Assembly: GCF_900188205.1 (NCBI RefSeq)
Contig: NZ_FZOH01000005.1
Location: forward strand, 1 to 64,000
Direction: 5' to 3'
Length of the DNA: 64,000 nucleotides
Source: Geodermatophilus saharensis
GTDB lineage: Bacteria > Actinomycetota > Actinomycetes > Mycobacteriales > Geodermatophilaceae
Under the pieces are notes generated by a model. It saw nothing but the letters and a program-made list of their open reading frames with translations. It was not told the DNA's origin and did not search any database. Numbering within the stretch: the stretch's first letter is position 1; each line of letters opens with the position of its first letter. A program made the position numbers and the translations under genes. This document shows positions 62,926-64,000 of the stretch, piece by piece.

Positions 62926-63305
62926 GCGGTGCTCGCCAGGCTCGCGGCGGCCTGCCGCCAGGCGTCGCGCAGCGGCTCGACCACCTTCAGGCACGAGGCG
63001 ATCCGGCCGCCGTCCTGCTTGACCATCGCCTGGTTGAGCTCGGCGATCAGCCACTGGTACAGCGCGGCGAGGCGCGGACCGCCCTCCCAGGCGTCGACCC
63101 GCAGGCTGCCGAGCAGCTCGAACACGATCTCCTGCGCGTGGCGGACCTGCTCGCGCGCGTCGGCGCGGCGGCCCTGGGCGAGCGCGGCCTGGGCCCGCTC
63201 GAGGTCGAGGGCGAGGCGGTCGTAGAGCATGACCAGCACCTGCTGCGGCGAGGCGGTGGCCACGGCGTCGCCGAGGTAGCGGGAGCGGAGGGAAGCGGCG
63301 GTCAT
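62922..63305 (-). CDS. fliS: Flagellin chaperone FliS
   Basis: This encodes 127 residues. The signature SRYLGDAVATASPQQVLVML is followed by YDRLALDLERAQAALAQGR. The C-terminal half contains LAALYQWLIAELNQAMVKQD. FliS binds the flagellin C-terminus and prevents premature polymerisation before export. Flagellin itself is not in the window. The gene follows fliD across 49 bases. Confidence 0.95.
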   Translation of the reverse strand: MTAASLRSRYLGDAVATASPQQVLVMLYDRLALDLERAQAALAQGRRADAREQVRHAQEIVFELLGSLRVDAWEGGPRLAALYQWLIAELNQAMVKQDGGRIASCLKVVEPLRDAWRQAAASLASTA

Positions 63306-63354
63306 CGGTCGATCTCCTGCGTCAGACGTGGGGGAGCGGGATCGGGTGGGCGGG

Positions 63355-64000
63355 TCAGGCGAGCGAGGAGAGCTGGCCGGCCAGCCAGGACGACTGCTGC
63401 TTGAGCGAGCTCAGCGCGGTCTCCATGGCGGTGAACTGGCGGGTGAGGGCCTCCTTGCGGGCGGCGAGGCGCAGGTCCCAGTCGGCGATGCGGGTCTCGA
63501 TGTCCTTGGCCAGGTCGTCGCGGCCTCGGGCCAGCAGCGTGAGCGAGCCGGTCGTCACGTTGGTGAGCTGCTTGGCCAGCGTCTGCACGCGGGTGGCCAC
63601 GCCGTCGGCGCCGTCGGTGGCCTCGGTGTCGGTGAACAGGCGCTGGAGTGCGGCCGGGTCGGCCTGCAGCCGGGTGAGGAACCGGTCCTTGGTGAACTGG
63701 ACCTTCCCGTCCCGGGTCAGCTGGACGCCGGCCACGCCCGGGGAGTCCTCGCCGACCGCGTCGGACACCGCGGTGAGGATCTGGTCGCTGAGCCGGCGCA
63801 GGTTGCTGTCGCCGCGCAGGACGGCGGTGGAGTCCTTGCCGTTGGCCGAGTGCTTGGCGATCTCGCCCAGCGCGGCGTTGGCGGCGTCGACGAAGGCCTG
63901 CACCTTGGCGGCCACGGCGTCGGGGTCGGCGCTGACGTCGACGGTGACCGGGGTGGCGTCCTCGCGGGTGACCGTCAGGGTGCCGCCGGGGATGACACCG
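63355..64000 (-). CDS. fliD: Filament cap protein FliD, C-terminal part (cut by window end)
   Basis: The frame runs from the right window edge to the TGA stop at 63355, giving about 215 residues of the C-terminal part. The visible part has IPGGTLTVTRED, VAAKVQAFVDAANAALGEIA, QLTRDGKVQFTKDRFLTRLQ and the C-terminal helix EALTRQFTAMETALSSLKQQ, then SSWLAGQLSSLA. These are family features of FliD C-termini. FliD caps the filament tip and helps flagellin fold. The N-terminal half and its promoter lie beyond the window. Confidence 0.93.
   Translation of the reverse strand, partial: GVIPGGTLTVTREDATPVTVDVSADPDAVAAKVQAFVDAANAALGEIAKHSANGKDSTAVLRGDSNLRRLSDQILTAVSDAVGEDSPGVAGVQLTRDGKVQFTKDRFLTRLQADPAALQRLFTDTEATDGADGVATRVQTLAKQLTNVTTGSLTLLARGRDDLAKDIETRIADWDLRLAARKEALTRQFTAMETALSSLKQQSSWLAGQLSSLA

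Noticed and set aside
63302-63309. ACCGATGA box overlapping the fliS start as a FliA/WhiG promoter
   Set aside because: It includes the ATG start codon itself and has no TCAA-like box 16 bases upstream. A similar CCCGATGA at the flgB start was rejected for the same reason.

Overview
The window is GC-rich DNA from a mycothiol-producing actinobacterium. It carries an Mca amidase gene, a septum-initiator/DUF501/Ppx cluster behind enolase, many GTG starts and 4-bp stop/start overlaps. A complete flagellar basal-body and export cluster plus the general gene style point to a motile Geodermatophilaceae-like genus (Geodermatophilus, Blastococcus or Modestobacter). That placement is inference; no rRNA gene is present to settle it.

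Left part (1-9.2 kb): the 3' end of an IS481-type insertion sequence that appears to sit in a CTAG target at the stop codon of a small membrane-protein gene; a cupin protein; the conserved cluster eno - septum initiator - DUF501 - ppx; then a DUF4235 protein, a GNAT acyltransferase, a family-5 uracil-DNA glycosylase and an NDH-2-like dehydrogenase.

Middle part (9.2-38.6 kb): an unusual short tRNA gene with a UAA anticodon, a secreted M28 peptidase, a Bax-inhibitor-1 protein, a thiolase, an SGNH hydrolase, a DUF2252 kinase-like protein, a VWA/MoxR pair, threonine deaminase, and two daunorubicin-type ABC exporters (one behind a PadR regulator). It also holds an M3 oligopeptidase flanked by two copies of a short repeat, and an RNHCP - greA - mca - small membrane protein - trhA - uppS neighbourhood resembling Mycobacterium Rv1080c-Rv1086. 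A geranylgeranyl-reductase-type flavoprotein, a DUF885 peptidase, a PIN-PhoH ATPase and a frameshifted AbiEi/DUF559-like gene complete this part. Convergent gene pairs are separated by strong inverted repeats.

Right part (38.6-64 kb): about 25 kb of minus-strand flagellar genes, read from right to left: fliD (cut by the window end), fliS, a FliT-like gene, flgB, flgC, fliE, fliF, fliG, fliH, fliI, fliJ, an NlpC/P60-transglycosylase fusion, fliK, flgD, flgE, flbD, motA, motB, fliL, fliM, fliN, fliO, fliP, fliQ, fliR, flhB, flhA, a degenerate FlhF-like protein and a small membrane protein. They cover the rod, MS ring, switch, export apparatus, hook, stator and filament cap. Flagellin, FlgK/FlgL and any motility sigma gene must lie outside.

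Non-coding sequence suggests how this cluster is transcribed. Promoter-like boxes of the FliA/SigD/WhiG type (TCAA, 16 bases, [G/A]CCGATG) precede flgB and flbD, and a weaker one precedes fliM. Stacked hairpins follow flgE and fliL. Two intergenic gaps in the cluster carry tandem palindromic repeats that share a core sequence.
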